From positions 1-64,000 of the forward strand of contig NZ_JASPDO010000005.1 of the NCBI RefSeq assembly GCF_030230605.1: a stretch of DNA of 64,000 nucleotides, written 5' to 3'. Of the stretch, positions 7,970 through 15,777 are shown piece by piece. The DNA is from Brevibacterium sp. UMB1308A. Its GTDB lineage: Bacteria; Actinomycetota; Actinomycetes; Actinomycetales; Brevibacteriaceae. Position 1 is the stretch's first letter. The number at the start of each line of letters is the position of its first letter. The notes beneath the pieces were generated by a model. That model was not told where the DNA came from. It worked only from the letters and a program-made list of their open reading frames with translations, and did not search any database. The translations under genes and the position numbers were made by a program.

Positions 7970-9712
7970 TTACTGACGCTTGCGTCGGGTGAGCACCACT
8001 GTTGCCGAACCAACGGCTACGAGCACTGCAGCCCCAGCGACCCACGGCATCATTTCGCTACCGGTGCGTGGCAGGTTGGCGTCGCCAGCCTTGGCGTCGT
8101 CTTCCTTAGCGTCGCCCGAGTCGTCCTTGGCGTCACTTTCTGGCTTTTCGCCCTTAGGGTCTTCTTCCTTCGGCTTGTCTTCGCCCGGAGCTTCCTTTTC
8201 AGGAGCTTCCTCTTCTGGAGCTTCTTCCTCAGGAGCTTCTTCTTCAGGCTTCTGAGCGTCTTCAGCCTTGTGTTCATCGGTGTACGCCAGCTGGTACGTA
8301 GCGTTCGCCATCGATGGAACAATCGCGTTGACGGAGTCGACGTTCACGTTCTCCAGGGTGTCGGTGATCTTGTGGTAGTTGGTGTCAAGCTGCTTGCCAA
8401 CTTCACCACCGAACAGCTTGGCTTCTTCTTCCGTCTTGACTTCGTCAGCACCGGAGTTCACACCACCAACGGGGATACCGGCGTCCATGAACGCCTGGTA
8501 GTCGGAGCGACCGGAGAAAGCGGCACCAATGTATGGCTGGTCAACCGAGTCGAAGTAGTCAGTGTAGAGCTGTTCAAGCTCAACCGAGCCCTCAGGAACA
8601 GTGACGCCTTCAGGAATGTCACGGTAGTCACCGTTAGCGTCCAGAGTGGAAACTGCGTAGTTGTTTGAGCCGATCATGTCGTAGTTGAGGTATGACGTGA
8701 TCTTGCCCAGCTCTTCTTCAGACAATGATTCGACGTAGTGAGTGGATCCAACGAGTCCGACTTCTTCAGCGCCCCAAATACCGATGCGAACCTTGTTGTC
8801 GACTTCGCGTTCCTGGTTGGCAAGGCCTTTAGCAACGGTGAGAACACCGGCTACACCTGAGGCGTTGTCGTTAATACCTGGTCCTTCTGGAACGCTGTCC
8901 AGGTGCGCACCAAGCATGTGGACGTTGTTGGGGTCACCGGCCTTGGTTTCAGCCAGAATGTTCCACGTCTTGGATTCCGTGAATTCGGTTTCCAGGGTGA
9001 GCGAAGCCTTGACGTCAGCGTCTTCTGCAGTCACCTTGTCGCGAAGCGAGTCACCTGTAGCTTGGTCCACAGAAACTGCCGGAGCAGACCCTTCAAAGCG
9101 TTCACCAAGGGTACCGTTCAGGTCGCCCTCAGTGTTGTTGTAAATAACTACACCGGCCGCACCCTTTTCAGAAGCATTCTTTACCTTGTCAGAGAATGCG
9201 CACTCACCGCGCTGAACCAGCACGATTGCATCTTTCACCGTTTCGTCGAAGTCGTCGGTTGAGCATCCAAGCTCACCACCGGCGCTGTCACCGTACTTGT
9301 CATCAACAGGCAGAACGAGGGCCGCATCGGTGATGGGGTCCTTAGTTCCCTCTGTGTACGACAGGGACTTCGCCTTAACGTTTTCGCCGTCGACTGTCAG
9401 TTCGATCTTTCCGAACTTCTGGCTAGGAACGGTGAACTCTTGGCGCTCGACCTCATAGCCGAGGTCGGTCAGCACCTTTTCGACGTATTCGCTGGCTTCT
9501 TCGTAACCCTTGGTTCCGAGTGCGCGGAACTCTTCATCTTTGTGCTTCAACGTGATGTCTGAAATGTCTTTCAGATACGCCATGGCGTCCTCACCTGTGA
9601 CGCCCATGGTGTTGAAGTGGGTTTCAGGTGCGGCTAGTGCTGGCGATGCCACCGAGGCACCTAACGCCAGAGCAGCAACGCTGGCTCCGGCTCCGTAAAG
9701 GAATCGCTTCAT
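7970..9712 (-). CDS. LPXTG-anchored M28 family aminopeptidase with PA domain
   Basis: A 580-residue secreted zinc peptidase. A Sec signal peptide (MKRFLYGAGASVAALALG, ending ASPALA) is followed by a PA insert (about 135-235) and the M28 core. The core shows zinc-site motifs HLDSVPEGPGINDNASG, WGAEEVGLVGS and the NYDMIGSN block. The tail is an acidic Pro/Glu repeat of EEAP units, then LPRTG, a hydrophobic helix and RRKRQ, the signal for sortase anchoring to the cell wall. It should release N-terminal amino acids from extracellular peptides. ATG 9712 is chosen because the signal peptide begins there; an upstream ATG at 9745 lacks this logic. No sortase gene is in the window. Confidence 0.9.
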   Translation of the reverse strand: MKRFLYGAGASVAALALGASVASPALAAPETHFNTMGVTGEDAMAYLKDISDITLKHKDEEFRALGTKGYEEASEYVEKVLTDLGYEVERQEFTVPSQKFGKIELTVDGENVKAKSLSYTEGTKDPITDAALVLPVDDKYGDSAGGELGCSTDDFDETVKDAIVLVQRGECAFSDKVKNASEKGAAGVVIYNNTEGDLNGTLGERFEGSAPAVSVDQATGDSLRDKVTAEDADVKASLTLETEFTESKTWNILAETKAGDPNNVHMLGAHLDSVPEGPGINDNASGVAGVLTVAKGLANQEREVDNKVRIGIWGAEEVGLVGSTHYVESLSEEELGKITSYLNYDMIGSNNYAVSTLDANGDYRDIPEGVTVPEGSVELEQLYTDYFDSVDQPYIGAAFSGRSDYQAFMDAGIPVGGVNSGADEVKTEEEAKLFGGEVGKQLDTNYHKITDTLENVNVDSVNAIVPSMANATYQLAYTDEHKAEDAQKPEEEAPEEEAPEEEAPEKEAPGEDKPKEEDPKGEKPESDAKDDSGDAKEDDAKAGDANLPRTGSEMMPWVAGAAVLVAVGSATVVLTRRKRQ

Positions 9713-9893
9713 TGTGATTTCTTTCGCTAGTTTCCAGGAATGCAATGTAACTTACATCACAGAAACATAACAGTAACCTGTTTTTTCCTGAGGTCGAGAG
9801 TTTTGTAACTTTTTTTCACATGAACTCTCACCCGACGCACTCCACGACCCGAGTCCGCAAACCTACTCGTCTACCAGCACTTCACCTGCTTAA

Positions 9894-10802
9894 ATGAGGC
9901 GTATGACCGTGAAAAACACCGCTGCACTCATCGACGTTGAAGCGAACAACTTCGCCTTAAGCGATCCATCACAATTGTTGCTTTCACTTGACGATTTAGC
10001 CGCCCACCGGGGTGACGGAATCTTCGAAACTGTGCTGGTGACATATCGCGACGACGCCACCTACATCCACAACCAGGCACTCCACCTCCAGCGCTTCATC
10101 GAGTCGGCCCGCATGCTTGAGCTCCCTTCTCCAGACCCCAAACTGTGGGAAGAAGCGCTGCACGCCACGGCCAAGCAGTACAAAGAACTCAACCCAGACG
10201 CCCACACCGTCTCAATCCGCTACACCTTAAGCCGCGGGCACGACAGCGACACCACTGCGCACACACCTCACGGTTGGGTTGTCACAGCACCCGTGCCACG
10301 CCCCGAACCCACCGAAATCACCGTCATCACCTTGAACTCTGGCCTCGATTCCAGCATCGCAGAGTCAGCCCCCTGGCTCCTCCGAGGCGCAAAAACCCTT
10401 TCATACGCCACCAACCAGGCCGCGAAACGGTATGCACTCAGCAACGGAGCCGACGACGCGCTCTTCCATACCACCGACGGCTACGCCTTAGAGGGCCCCA
10501 ACTCCACACTCATCCTGCGCATAGGCGACCAACTCATCACCCCAGACCCCAAAATCGGGATCCTGCACGGCACCACCCAACGGTGCATTTTTGAAAACGC
10601 AAGCTCACAGGGCCTTCTCGCCCAGTACGCCAACGTCACGTTGGACGACCTCGGCAACGCCCAAGGAGCGTGGCTCGTGTCCTCCGTCCGCGGCTGCCGG
10701 CCCATCTCAACGATCCTTTCAAGCACCTCGGGCCCTGCCACCCACATCCCTGTCGATCACGACCTCACCGAACACATGCTGCAGTGGGTTCTGTCTAGCT
10801 GA
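9894..10802 (+). CDS. pabC: Aminodeoxychorismate lyase (class IV aminotransferase family)
   Basis: A 302-residue fold-type IV PLP enzyme. GDGIFETVLV near residue 40 and ALHLQRFIESARML match the active-site entrance of PabC/IlvE-like proteins. The PLP lysine sits in LLRGAKTLSYATNQAAKRYA (about residue 165), and EGPNSTLILRIGDQLITPD is the usual C-terminal block. It probably splits 4-amino-4-deoxychorismate to p-aminobenzoate and pyruvate for folate. D-amino-acid or branched-chain transaminase activity cannot be excluded. Start could be ATG 9894 or ATG 9903, the latter with AGG five bases upstream. It is divergent from the M28 peptidase gene. Confidence 0.8.
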   Translation: MRRMTVKNTAALIDVEANNFALSDPSQLLLSLDDLAAHRGDGIFETVLVTYRDDATYIHNQALHLQRFIESARMLELPSPDPKLWEEALHATAKQYKELNPDAHTVSIRYTLSRGHDSDTTAHTPHGWVVTAPVPRPEPTEITVITLNSGLDSSIAESAPWLLRGAKTLSYATNQAAKRYALSNGADDALFHTTDGYALEGPNSTLILRIGDQLITPDPKIGILHGTTQRCIFENASSQGLLAQYANVTLDDLGNAQGAWLVSSVRGCRPISTILSSTSGPATHIPVDHDLTEHMLQWVLSS

Positions 10803-10853
10803 CAGAACGCGATAGCCTGGGTCTGTACAGACATCGATTCAAGAAGGTCTCTC

Positions 10854-11150
10854 ATGGGTAAACTCGCGTATCAGTTGCTTGGTGTTGGTGGAGGCGCGCT
10901 GGCAGCTCTGGCTGCACGTAAAGCGCTCCAGGTCGTGTGGGAAAAGACCATGGACCGCCCTACCCCTAACCAGGACACTGACGACGACTCGACACTGGCC
11001 GAAGCACTCGCCTGGACCATCGTTTCCGGTGTGGGCGTAGCCGTGGCTCAGCTGGTCGTACAGCGTTACGCAGTCCAGACGGTGCGCAACAACTTTGGCG
11101 AAAGCGCACTGCCAAAGAAGCTCCGCAAGAAGAACGAAGAAGAGGCTTAA
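10854..11150 (+). CDS. DUF4235 domain-containing small membrane protein
   Basis: A 98-residue protein with two hydrophobic segments (about 4-22 and 48-67). The first begins KLAYQLLGVGGGALAALAARKALQVVWEK, the conserved start of DUF4235, an actinobacterial family of unknown role. The C-terminus is strongly basic (KKLRKKNEEE). ATG 10854 follows AGAAGG. It lies 51 bp after pabC on the same strand and ends 4 bp from the convergent aroD stop. Confidence 0.85.
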   Translation: MGKLAYQLLGVGGGALAALAARKALQVVWEKTMDRPTPNQDTDDDSTLAEALAWTIVSGVGVAVAQLVVQRYAVQTVRNNFGESALPKKLRKKNEEEA

Positions 11151-11154
11151 GCCT

Positions 11155-11964
11155 TTACGCCTTCAGCACCTGGGCCAGTTGCCTCACCTGAGCGACTGAA
11201 TACTGCCCAGGGGCTGAGGCCCCTTGCGGTCCTGTTGCGAACGTTGCGCAGGACCCAAACTCAGCGCCCATGAGCCGGGTGACGGCTCCCATGCGTCCCA
11301 TCGAGATCGCAATCACTGGGATATTCAGTGCGTCCTGGGCCCGATTCGTCACGTCCAGGACTCTGATCACATCGTCCATGCTGGTGGGTGTCACTGCGAT
11401 TTTCGCGACGCTCGCCCCGATCTGTTCCATGATGCGCATGCGTTCCAGCAGATCGTGTGGCGTAGCCGAAAAGTCATGAAATGACGCAATCACATGTGTT
11501 CCCTGCGCACGGGCCTTCTCAATCAACGAGCGCGAATCGGGGCGGGCCACCTCCACGTCCAAGGCGACCTGAACGCCGGTTGCTCCGCTGGTTTCCGCGC
11601 ACTGAGTAAGTGCCTCCACCGCCGAGGTGTACGCCGCTTCCGCGCACTGCCCACCTTCCGTTTCCGACCGCACAGTGAAAATCAGCGGAAGTTGGGCGCG
11701 TTCACGCAGGGCCGTGGCCACCTCGGCGATTTTCTCACCGAGGTCGCCCTCACTTGCCACTCCCCCGCCAACTGAGTTCCCGCCGGCCGGACTGGCTGTT
11801 GCCAGCTCGCTCACGAGGGGGTCAACCCGCCACTCCACAACATCTGGGCTGGTGGGCCCGGGTGTGAGCCACTCGTCGCCCACACCATGAACGTCGTTGA
11901 CGCTAGTGCAGGTGACAGACGAAATGATTGCGGGCGTACGCGAACAGAACGGCAACGGTTTCAT
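11155..11964 (-). CDS. aroD: 3-dehydroquinate dehydratase, type I
   Basis: A 269-residue Schiff-base dehydroquinase of the shikimate pathway, converting 3-dehydroquinate to 3-dehydroshikimate. Visible elements are VVEWRVDPL, LIFTVRSETEGG, the active-site His in VIASFHDFSATP and the Schiff-base Lys in SVAKIAVTP. The C-terminal substrate loop reads GPQGASAPGQ. It is somewhat longer than the usual ~250 residues because of a Gly/Ser-rich insert near residue 60. ATG 11964 is preferred: a TAGGCT hexamer at 11976-11971 puts a leaderless transcript start exactly there. ATG 11970 is the alternative. Confidence 0.88.
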   Translation of the reverse strand: MKPLPFCSRTPAIISSVTCTSVNDVHGVGDEWLTPGPTSPDVVEWRVDPLVSELATASPAGGNSVGGGVASEGDLGEKIAEVATALRERAQLPLIFTVRSETEGGQCAEAAYTSAVEALTQCAETSGATGVQVALDVEVARPDSRSLIEKARAQGTHVIASFHDFSATPHDLLERMRIMEQIGASVAKIAVTPTSMDDVIRVLDVTNRAQDALNIPVIAISMGRMGAVTRLMGAEFGSCATFATGPQGASAPGQYSVAQVRQLAQVLKA

Positions 11965-11970
11965 ACCCAT

Positions 11971-11976
11971 AGCCTA
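11971..11976 (-). promoter_or_regulatory. -10 element for leaderless aroD
   Basis: TAGGCT on the minus strand lies six bases before ATG 11964, so transcription would begin at the start codon. No convincing -35 is visible. Confidence 0.35.
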
Positions 11977-12048
11977 CGTGGCATCGCAATCGCCCGGTCG
12001 CCGTGGCTCATGCCCGCGACCTGGCCGCGAGCGCGCAACACTGCCGAG

Positions 12049-13317
12049 CTATGTGAACAGCGTCTGCCCCACGAATCCGCCTTCGCTGGCCCCTGGCGGA
12101 ATCGCCCACACGGTCGAACCCACTGGCGAGGTCCATTCGTTGAGCAGATCCGCTTGCGCCAACCGTTCCTGAATGGGCAGGAACTGGCGGTCAATGTTTG
12201 CCTGATATGACGCAAAAATCAGCCCCGTAGCCCCCAGCCCTTCTTGGTACGAGTAGACGCGCCGGTAAATCTGTTCCGCCGGCTCCTTTGTGTTGCGCGA
12301 CCGCGCCACGTGACTCACGGGCGAAATGACCGTAAGGCCCAGCTCGTTCTTTGCTTCCAGGTCTGGGATATCGTGCTCATCTGTTCCGGTCAGCGGTGCG
12401 CCAGTTGCCATGTCTCGGCCCACGGAAAACTCGCGCGCCGGGCGGTCCGCCTGGTCCCACGTGGCCATGTTCATCTCGACATCGCGGATGACCAATGTAG
12501 TTCCGCCTTGCAACCATTCGGGGTAATGATCTGCAAGGTCCCGAGGTGGTTCCCCCCGGGCGGAAAACACCGCCGGGGTCGCCCCCGTGGTTGTCCCCCA
12601 TACTAGGCGGGCGAAGTCTTCTGATCCGGGACCGGGGTTAGCGGTTCCGTCGACTTGCCCAAATGGGTTGCGCACCGTGGTGCCTTGCGGGTCCGAACCA
12701 TAGGCACGGCGGAAGCCTTCGCGCGTCCACGCAACATCAGTAAATGCGCGAGCGTCCTTCATGAGCATGCGTACCGCGTGGGCCACAGTGGATGGATCGT
12801 CGCTACACACTTGCAGGAGCAAGTCCCCGTCCGTACGCCCCGGTTGGAACCTGTCAAAGTCAAAACGGGGCAAGGGCTTGAGCCAATCCGGTGCAGAACG
12901 TACACGCTCAACCAATCCACGCCCGAACCCAAACGTGACGGTCAGTCGCGCCGGCCTTGCGGTCATTTCAGGTTCGGTATCAGCCAGCGGTGGTTTTCCC
13001 TGCGTGAGCGCTGCCGCGTCATCCGACAGCAAAGTGAGCAGTCGGCGCACGCCCTCACGCTTCACATCATCGCGAAGTTTAAGCGAAATGAACATGCCAT
13101 GCGCTTGCGGAGGCGTTTCAACTCCCGCTTGGTGTTCACCGTAAAACGGGACCGTTTCCTCACCGTTTAAACCGGTGGTATCTGGGCGTGGGCGCTGTGG
13201 TTCTGCCTTCGCAGTTGAGCGTCCAGTACCAAAACCTACTGCTCCGGCAACCCCCACGGCACCCACCACCGTCGCACCCATGAGGGTGCGACGGTTTGGT
13301 GTGGGCTGATTAGCCAT
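12049..13317 (-). CDS. Dyp-type (dye-decolorizing) heme peroxidase, Tat-exported
   Basis: A 422-residue protein beginning with a twin-arginine signal (NRRTLMGATVVGAVGVAG), as in EfeB-like class A DyP peroxidases that export folded with heme. Family signatures include GFGRGLVERV, the distal GxxDG-like QVDGTANPGP (about residue 235) and the C-terminal block GLIFASYQANIDRQF. It should use peroxide outside the membrane, possibly for heme or iron handling. ATG 13317 overlaps the stop of the PCu(A)C gene by 8 bp, implying translational coupling; the signal peptide confirms this start over any upstream codon. A gene for EfeO or EfeU is not present nearby. Confidence 0.9.
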   Translation of the reverse strand: MANQPTPNRRTLMGATVVGAVGVAGAVGFGTGRSTAKAEPQRPRPDTTGLNGEETVPFYGEHQAGVETPPQAHGMFISLKLRDDVKREGVRRLLTLLSDDAAALTQGKPPLADTEPEMTARPARLTVTFGFGRGLVERVRSAPDWLKPLPRFDFDRFQPGRTDGDLLLQVCSDDPSTVAHAVRMLMKDARAFTDVAWTREGFRRAYGSDPQGTTVRNPFGQVDGTANPGPGSEDFARLVWGTTTGATPAVFSARGEPPRDLADHYPEWLQGGTTLVIRDVEMNMATWDQADRPAREFSVGRDMATGAPLTGTDEHDIPDLEAKNELGLTVISPVSHVARSRNTKEPAEQIYRRVYSYQEGLGATGLIFASYQANIDRQFLPIQERLAQADLLNEWTSPVGSTVWAIPPGASEGGFVGQTLFT

Positions 13318-13966
13318 TGTGCTTGTCGTCACCTTCCCCGTGGTCGTGACCACTGTGCTCGCCGTGGCCCTCGTGCTCGCCGTCTTCACCATGGCCCTCA
13401 TGGCCCGCGTGATCACCGTGCCCCTCGTGCTCACTGTGGTCACTGTGATCCCCAGGAGCGTACTCCTCTTGAGCCCCAGTGAATTCCTTCGCGGTGAACT
13501 CCAGTGGAATGTCACCCTGCGAAGACGACACCGTGATCGTGATCTTCTCACCAGGTTCAATCGCCTTGGTCATCTTCATGAGCATGATGTGATCGCCACC
13601 GGGCTCAAACGTCTTGGACTCACCTGGCTTGATGGTGAAACCTTCATCTTTGCGCTTCATCTGCATGCCACCGGCCCCGTCGGAAACCGTTTCGTGCATT
13701 TCTACAATGTCCGCGTGGTCAGACTTTCCGCCGGTGATAGTGAGGTCTTCGTCCGAGGTGTTTGTCACCGTTCCGAACGCGCCAGTCATGCCGTCTTTTG
13801 CGGCTTTGATCCACATATCTTTTGTTTCAACTGGCGAAGCATTTGCTTCTTCTTGAGCCCCAGCTGAAGCGTTGTCTGTGGGCTGTGAGGAACCGCAACC
13901 GGTCAAGGCGAGAGCCGCTCCAGCGATTACGGCAGCAGGAATGAGGGAAAACTTTTTGAGGTTCAT
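13310..13966 (-). CDS. PCu(A)C-type periplasmic copper chaperone lipoprotein with His-rich tail
   Basis: A 218-residue lipoprotein. A signal peptide ends in the lipobox LTGC (Cys24). The PCu(A)C domain follows with the copper ligands spaced as expected: HADIVEMHE, GGMQM and HIMLMKM. The final ~50 residues are packed with His, Glu and Gly (EHEGHGDHAGHEGHG), a likely extra metal buffer. It should hand Cu(I) to extracytoplasmic targets such as cytochrome oxidase. GGAGA precedes ATG 13966. It is coupled to the DyP gene downstream, and a small His-containing membrane protein gene lies 86 bp upstream. Confidence 0.9.
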   Translation of the reverse strand: MNLKKFSLIPAAVIAGAALALTGCGSSQPTDNASAGAQEEANASPVETKDMWIKAAKDGMTGAFGTVTNTSDEDLTITGGKSDHADIVEMHETVSDGAGGMQMKRKDEGFTIKPGESKTFEPGGDHIMLMKMTKAIEPGEKITITVSSSQGDIPLEFTAKEFTGAQEEYAPGDHSDHSEHEGHGDHAGHEGHGEDGEHEGHGEHSGHDHGEGDDKHNG

Positions 13967-14051
13967 GATGTCTCCGTGTGTTTAGGAAGCACAGATTCTT
14001 CATCTGTGCATGAAAATGCGGATGAACTGATCCGCGCCAGTGATGTGAGGT

Positions 14052-14618
14052 TTAAACGGAGACAGGTGGAGCCCGAGGTTGAAGCTCATACGCACTAGCC
14101 TGCGTGCGCAACACTGCCACGTCAGTGGAAACCGTTGCACCAGCTACTGTTACTACCGGCCACGCCCACGAAACATACGAGAGCGCGGTGCCTGCCACCT
14201 CGGCGGCCAAAGCCACGAGAAGCTTTTCACCCCAACGGACAATCGCAACCGTCACTACTGTTGCGAAAATGTGCGCGACCAACATGGCATTACCGCCGCC
14301 TGAATGGTGGCTCGCGGTCACAGCGTGATCGTGAAAGAAGTGACTGCTCTCAATAATGGCTCCGGTCCCAGACGAATGAGTGGGAATGAAGCTCATGAGC
14401 CAGTGCATCGCAAACTGAGCGACACCCACAATGAACGTGAGGGCCACAGTCCCCCACGCACGCCCGGCAAGCAGGACACTCAACCACAGAGTGACGACAA
14501 ACGTCACCACCAAGGACAGAACGCTGGAAGACCCTCCACTCGAAGAGTGAAACGCCCACGCAACAATCGTCGCAACAGCAGCTGCGACCGTAGCGCGTGC
14601 AATTCGGGTCTGATTCAC
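14052..14618 (-). CDS. Small multi-pass membrane protein of the copper cluster, unknown function
   Basis: About 188 residues with five hydrophobic segments (approximately 8-24, 32-52, 57-80, 108-125 and 132-155). Histidines are concentrated in one loop (SSHFFHDHAVTASHHSGGG), which may bind metal. I do not recognise a named family. Position just upstream of the PCu(A)C chaperone suggests a role with copper. GTG 14618 is proposed because a TAGAAT hexamer (14631-14626) lies just ahead and the first helix follows directly. An ATG at 14681 would add 21 residues. Confidence 0.6.
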   Translation of the reverse strand: MNQTRIARATVAAAVATIVAWAFHSSSGGSSSVLSLVVTFVVTLWLSVLLAGRAWGTVALTFIVGVAQFAMHWLMSFIPTHSSGTGAIIESSHFFHDHAVTASHHSGGGNAMLVAHIFATVVTVAIVRWGEKLLVALAAEVAGTALSYVSWAWPVVTVAGATVSTDVAVLRTQASAYELQPRAPPVSV

Positions 14619-14697
14619 ACTGCGAATTCTACTTGATGTCGCACTACCGGCAGGACGCAGGGTCACCTGCCTCATGCCCATCGCTTTTCATGAGGCT

Positions 14698-15093
14698 CTA
14701 CATGCGCAACCACACGTCGGTGCTCACCTGCGCACCCGACTCAACCGCTTGCTGCACGTGCTCACTGGATTCGGCCACAATCACCGCGTCAAAGCCAAGA
14801 ACAATCGCAGCGGTTGCCGTCTGGTCGATAGCCTCATCCGTACTATCGCCAACGAAAATCATCCGGTCTACACCCATAGACTCCAGGCCAGGCGCAAGGT
14901 CGTCTACCCCGTCGAAAACATCGGGAACGTCACTGTGCACCACAAGAGTGTCGAAGTCCTCATCAGTCACACTGCGAGGTTCACGGTCCCCCGTGAAAGC
15001 TTCGACAACGATGCCACCAGCGACAATCGCCTTGCTGAGCACTGGGGACTGAGAATCCGTGACATTCATGAGCATGAGAGCGTCCATGCTCAC
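14698..15093 (-). CDS. Isochorismatase-fold protein, short and lacking the catalytic cysteine
   Basis: A 131-residue protein matching the second half of cysteine-hydrolase/isochorismatase proteins. FDTLVVHSDVPDVFDG corresponds to the substrate-loop strand, and DRMIFVGDSTDEAIDQTATA to the usual 'TGxATDxCVxxTA' motif, but the nucleophilic Cys position is acidic or aliphatic. The N-terminal catalytic Asp region is also missing. It is therefore probably a non-hydrolytic relative or a shortened remnant. There is no signal peptide. It ends 80 bp upstream of the membrane protein gene and lies just after the lipoprotein gene on the same strand. Confidence 0.5.
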   Translation of the reverse strand: MSMDALMLMNVTDSQSPVLSKAIVAGGIVVEAFTGDREPRSVTDEDFDTLVVHSDVPDVFDGVDDLAPGLESMGVDRMIFVGDSTDEAIDQTATAAIVLGFDAVIVAESSEHVQQAVESGAQVSTDVWLRM

Positions 15094-15099
15094 AGCATG

Positions 15100-15777
15100 T
15101 CACATATCTTCCCACTTAAGCGTCTTGAGCTTCTGCCCATCAACCGTGATGTGGTCAAGGATGGTCTGGTGCTTTTTAGCGACCGGTTCATCACCCCACG
15201 GGCTAGTTGCGTGTATTTTGAGCTCCCACGCCGCGCCGTCAGCGTAGCCTGCATATACTGTGGCCACCATCTGCATGTCTTTGTTCGGCGCGTACGCTTC
15301 GCCCTGCGCGAGTTTCGCTTGAAAAACCCCGGCAGCTGCTTCGCCGATTTCGTACCTATTTTGCAAGAGCATGTCCGAGTCCGGCTCACTTATCGCGTAG
15401 TCCAGATACTTGTCGCGTGCTTCAGTAAGCGACTTGTAAAACGTATTCCTGCATGTCACTACGACACTCTTATCAAGGCTGGCGGAACCGTCGGAAAAAA
15501 TGGTCATACCCCCTATTGGGCCGTTCATTTTGTACTCGTCCGGTATCACCATGGTCGTTTCAAACGGGCACTCACCTTGGAGGGTGACTTTTTTAAAGCC
15601 CTCAGGAACAGGGTCTTCAGTAGGTTCTGGGCCTGGCGCTCCACCCTTCTGCTCAGATACACCCACTTTGAGGGGCCCACCGCTTTCCTCGGCGACTCGC
15701 ACGCCAAGGCTTCCGCACCCCACAAGTAGGGTCGCGCATGTGAGCGCTAAGGCAGAAGTTACGATTCGCTTTCTCAT
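15100..15777 (-). CDS. Hypothetical lipoprotein of the Mrp-two-component operon
   Basis: A 225-residue protein with a lipoprotein signal; lipobox LLVGC (Cys21). A Pro/Glu/Gly linker follows, then a ~170-residue globular domain with two cysteines (ECPFE and VTCRN) that could form a disulfide. I recognise no family. ATG 15777 overlaps the histidine kinase stop by 4 bp, so it is translated with the kinase and could be its extracytoplasmic accessory or sensor partner. Confidence 0.7.
   Translation of the reverse strand: MRKRIVTSALALTCATLLVGCGSLGVRVAEESGGPLKVGVSEQKGGAPGPEPTEDPVPEGFKKVTLQGECPFETTMVIPDEYKMNGPIGGMTIFSDGSASLDKSVVVTCRNTFYKSLTEARDKYLDYAISEPDSDMLLQNRYEIGEAAAGVFQAKLAQGEAYAPNKDMQMVATVYAGYADGAAWELKIHATSPWGDEPVAKKHQTILDHITVDGQKLKTLKWEDM

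Noticed and set aside
13318..13560. N-terminal extension of the DyP peroxidase to an upstream ATG at 13560.
   Set aside because: It would run through the His-rich tail of the chaperone gene in another frame and hide the Tat signal, which starts properly at 13317.
14079..14636. Several plus-strand frames opposite the small membrane protein gene.
   Set aside because: They lack ribosome-binding sites and recognisable motifs, and the minus-strand frame has clear membrane-helix structure.
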